Below, piece after piece: positions 5,540 through 7,241 of a DNA stretch of 7,241 nt. The notes under the pieces were generated by a model. It was not told the origin of the DNA. It did no database searches and worked only from the letters and a program-made list of their open reading frames with translations. The DNA is from an uncultured Ardenticatenia bacterium. GTDB taxonomy: Bacteria > Chloroflexota > Anaerolineae > Promineifilales > Promineifilaceae. Location: positions 1-7,241 of the forward strand of contig CALLZA010001041.1 in assembly GCA_937858165.1 (NCBI GenBank). The letters run 5' to 3'. Numbering within the stretch: position 1 is the first letter of the stretch; each line of letters opens with the position of its first letter. A program made the translations under genes and the position numbers.

Positions 5540-5967
5540 CATTCTTCCTCTATTGGTTCCTCCACAAAGCCGGAGCGATCCGGTAACAGTTGCCACGAGC
5601 GGCTGTGGCCGGGCGTCCCGGCGACGACCTGGGTGATCAGGTACGAGTAGCCGGCGAAGGCCGCCCAGGCCACGTCGCGCGGCGAGGCCACCGGCGGGTG
5701 GTCGGGGTGGCTGTGAAAGACGCCGATCACGTCCAGCCCTTCGCCCATCGCTTCCAGTTCAACGTCGCGCCAGTCGGCCGGGTCGATGCGGAAGCGCTCC
5801 CGCTTCTCGCTCTCGACCGGCCAGACGTTGGGCAGCGGCCGAGCGGCGCGGACAACATTGTCACCGTTCACCGTTTCGCCCAGCAGCAGGCCGCAGCCCT
5901 CATGCGGGTAACTGGCCGCGCCGTGGGCGCGAATCTCTGCGTGAAGGTCAGGAGTCAACTTTAGCAT
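5539..5967 (-). CDS. mec: JAMM/MPN+ metallopeptidase, Mec type
   Basis: This is a 142-residue single-domain zinc peptidase of family M67. The JAMM motif is complete: E23 in PHEGCGLLLG, and H85-S-H87 followed by S95 and D98 in FHSHPDHPPVASPRDV. In the mycobacterial pathway Mec hydrolyses the amide between the carrier's C-terminal glycine and the newly made cysteine, freeing cysteine and regenerating the carrier. Placement between the synthase and the carrier genes fits that exactly; release of other adducts from MoaD-like carriers is an alternative. I chose the ATG at 5967 (MLKLTPDLHAEI), where homology begins; the frame extends upstream to 6039 only through a palindromic repeat. No clear SD is present. 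The acidic tail EEPIEEE ends at the edge of a hairpin repeat. Confidence 0.9.
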   Translation of the reverse strand: MLKLTPDLHAEIRAHGAASYPHEGCGLLLGETVNGDNVVRAARPLPNVWPVESEKRERFRIDPADWRDVELEAMGEGLDVIGVFHSHPDHPPVASPRDVAWAAFAGYSYLITQVVAGTPGHSRSWQLLPDRSGFVEEPIEEE

Positions 5968-5981
5968 CTTGGTTCTTTGTC

Positions 5982-6036
5982 GTTGGTCGTTGGTCGTTCG
6001 TCGTTGGTAACCAACGACGAACGACCAACGACCAAC
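5982..6036. repeat. perfect 27-bp inverted repeat, GTTGGTCGTTGGTCG type (family D)
   Basis: Arms 5982-6008 and 6010-6036 are exact reverse complements around a single central base. Each arm is made of GTTGGTC / GTCGTTG units. It fills most of the 75-bp gap between the cysteine synthase stop (6043-6045) and the peptidase start. There is no U tract, so it is not a standard terminator. Confidence 0.93.
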
Positions 6037-6042
6037 CACTAA

Positions 6043-7062
6043 CTACTCAAGCCAGAAGCGCTCACTCAAATACTTATAGCCGCTATCGGGCAGCACAGTC
6101 ACGACGACGCCTTCGTCCAACTCGCGGGCGACATTCAGCGCGGCAACCACGCCCGCCGCCGCCGACACCCCCACCAGCACCCCCTCTTGCCGGGCCAGGA
6201 AACGGGCCATGGCGTGGGCCTCCTCGGTGCGCACGGTCACGTTGCGGTCGGCCAGCGTCGCGTCGTAGATGCCGGGCACGATGGCCGTCGCCATGTGCTT
6301 CCACCCCTCCAGGCCGTTGAACGGGCTGTCGGGCTGGGCCGAGACGCAGGCCACGGCCGGGTTCAGTTCGCGCAGCCGGCGCGTCACGCCGGTAAACGTG
6401 CCACTGGTGCCCAGCCCGGCGACGAAGTGGCTGATCGTGCCGTCCGTCTGCCGCCAGATCTCCTCAGCCGTCGTCAGGTAGTGGGCCTGCCAGTTGGCCG
6501 GGTTGTTGTACTGGTCGGCGTAGAAGACCGCCGACGGCCGACCGCCGACCGCGGCCGGAGATCCGTCGGCGGTCGGCCGTCTTCTGTCGTCGGTCGCGAT
6601 TCGCCGCGCCTCCCGGACAGCCCCATCACTGCCCTCCAGCGGGTCGGTCAGGATGAGTTCGGCCCCATAGGCGCGCAGAATGGCCAGCCGCTCCGGGCTG
6701 ACGTTCTCCGGCACGGCCAGCTTCACCCGATAGCCGCGGGCCGCGCCGAGCATGGCGTAGGCGATGCCGGTGTTGCCGGAGGTGGCGTCGAGCAGGGTCA
6801 TGCCGGGGCGCAGAAGGCCGCGCCGCTCCGCCTCGCGAATGATGTGCAGCGCGGCGCGATCCTTCACGGAGCCGCCGGGGTTGTACCACTCGGCCTTGGC
6901 CAGCAGCGTCACGCGCGTGGACAAGGCGTAGGCGGCCGCGGTTCGGTCGAGCCGCAGCAAAGGGGTGTTGCCGATGAGGTCTTCCGGCCGGGTCGCGTCC
7001 AGGCGCGGCGCGGCGAAGGAATGGGGGCGAAAGTCAGCCAGGTTGTCTCGTGTCGCGATCAT
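6043..7062 (-). CDS. cysM: PLP-dependent cysteine synthase, CysK/CysM family, with an in-frame repeat insertion
   Basis: This encodes 339 residues of fold-type II PLP enzyme. Seen are LIGNTPLLRL (29-38), the PLP lysine K67 in NPGGSVKDR, substrate loop TSGNTG (94-99), phosphate loop GLGTSGT (216-222), and PDSG (325-328), whose S327 contacts the PLP ring nitrogen in this family. It makes cysteine from an activated serine (O-acetyl- or O-phosphoserine) and a sulfur donor. Beside CysO- and Mec-like genes the donor is probably the carrier thiocarboxylate, as for M. tuberculosis CysM; which serine ester is used cannot be read off. Residues about 158-179 (RRPTADG...GGRPSAV) are unlike the family and come from a GTCGG-type repeat, landing between RRIA and FYADQYNNPANW. 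The start has an AGGA SD about 9 nt upstream. The 79 bases of genomic DNA before it (7063-7141) may hold the end of another gene but are too short to name. Confidence 0.9.
   Translation of the reverse strand: MIATRDNLADFRPHSFAAPRLDATRPEDLIGNTPLLRLDRTAAAYALSTRVTLLAKAEWYNPGGSVKDRAALHIIREAERRGLLRPGMTLLDATSGNTGIAYAMLGAARGYRVKLAVPENVSPERLAILRAYGAELILTDPLEGSDGAVREARRIATDDRRRPTADGSPAAVGGRPSAVFYADQYNNPANWQAHYLTTAEEIWRQTDGTISHFVAGLGTSGTFTGVTRRLRELNPAVACVSAQPDSPFNGLEGWKHMATAIVPGIYDATLADRNVTVRTEEAHAMARFLARQEGVLVGVSAAAGVVAALNVARELDEGVVVTVLPDSGYKYLSERFWLE
6533..6581. repeat. GTCGG-type repeat (family A) inserted in the cysteine synthase gene
   Basis: Arms 6533-6549 and 6565-6581 form a perfect 17-bp stem around a 15-nt loop inside the coding region. 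The whole foreign stretch is about 66 bases (6526-6591), a multiple of three, so the gene stays open. Same family as the blocks at 317-348 and 431-510. Confidence 0.9.
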
Positions 7063-7141
7063 GCAGGTGTCCTAAGTCGCTGTCTGCTCGGTTCGGCCCG
7101 CCGGCGGCAGGCACGAAAAAACGGTCGCAGTCTCCCTCGGG

Positions 7142-7241
7142 CTGTCTCTTATACACATCTCCGAGCCCACGAGACCGTACTAGATCTCGTATGCCGTCTT
7201 CTGCTTGCAAAAAAAAAACAAACAAAACGACAACTATCAGC
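7142..7241 (+). other. Illumina Nextera adapter read-through and junk tail, not genomic
   Basis: 7142-7160 is the Tn5 mosaic end as it appears in read-through (CTGTCTCTTATACACATCT). 7161-7175 is the Nextera read-2 side (CCGAGCCCACGAGAC). 7176-7183 is an 8-base i7 index (CGTACTAG, which I recall as N702). 7184-7207 is the P7 end (begins ATCTCGTATGCC, ends TTCTGCTTG). 7208-7241 is an A-rich tail of the kind made when sequencing runs off the fragment. True DNA ends at 7141. Confidence 0.98.

Noticed and set aside
5447..5596. Longer start (at 5596) for the sulfur carrier
   Set aside because: The extra 50 residues are a translation of the hairpin repeat and of the antisense end of the peptidase gene; AGGAG sits right before the ATG at 5446.
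5968..6039. Longer start (at 6039) for the JAMM peptidase
   Set aside because: The extra 24 residues (FVVGYQRRTTNDQRQ...) come from the palindromic repeat; homology begins at MLKLTPDLHAEI.
7034..7225. A 63-residue minus-strand open frame starting in the tail
   Set aside because: Its first part is translated adapter sequence (LQAEDGIRDLVRSRG...), a known contamination peptide; it then overlaps the true cysteine synthase start in another frame.

Overview
The window looks like one short, high-GC metagenomic contig from a bacterium, most likely a member of the Chloroflexota (Anaerolineae-like). The basis is the multi-membrane sensor signature (LFDIDVIIRRT), the gene content, and the abundance of short-period hairpin repeats between and inside genes, including a GTCGGCGGTCGG type that translates as RRPTADG-like peptides. 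This assignment is an inference; no marker gene is present. Both contig ends are unreliable. The right end (7142-7241) is Illumina Nextera adapter plus a low-complexity tail, and the left end carries a gene whose similarity to its family falls apart toward the edge.

Layout. Positions 1-285 (minus) hold the N-terminus of a luciferase-like (LLM) flavin/F420-dependent oxidoreductase. Positions 468-1970 (minus) hold a PDZ-like plus multi-TM membrane sensor gene split by an in-frame TAA at 831-833. Positions 2188-2783 (plus) hold two small overlapping genes of unknown function, lower in GC, behind a good promoter and in front of a hairpin terminator. Positions 2884-7062 (minus) hold a six-gene cluster read in the order cysteine synthase, JAMM/Mec peptidase, MoaD/CysO-like sulfur carrier, DUF4395 membrane protein, membrane-anchored thioredoxin, and MoeB/MoeZ-type E1 enzyme with a rhodanese domain.

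How the genes work together. The E1-rhodanese, the GG-ending carrier, the JAMM peptidase and the cysteine synthase are the full part list of the thiocarboxylate-dependent cysteine pathway known from Mycobacterium tuberculosis (MoeZ, CysO, Mec, CysM). The E1 adenylates the carrier C-terminus and its rhodanese domain supplies sulfur. The synthase attaches the sulfur to an activated serine as carrier-Cys, and Mec clips off cysteine. What the mycobacterial three-gene locus does not have is the inserted DUF4395 protein (with CxxC) and the thioredoxin (with CxxC). These suggest a membrane-located redox or sulfur-delivery step feeding the carrier.

The second theme is repeats. At least five different hairpin-forming short-period repeat families occupy almost every gene junction. 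One sits in frame inside the cysteine synthase, and two others supply the C-terminal residues and stop codons of the thioredoxin and the sensor.
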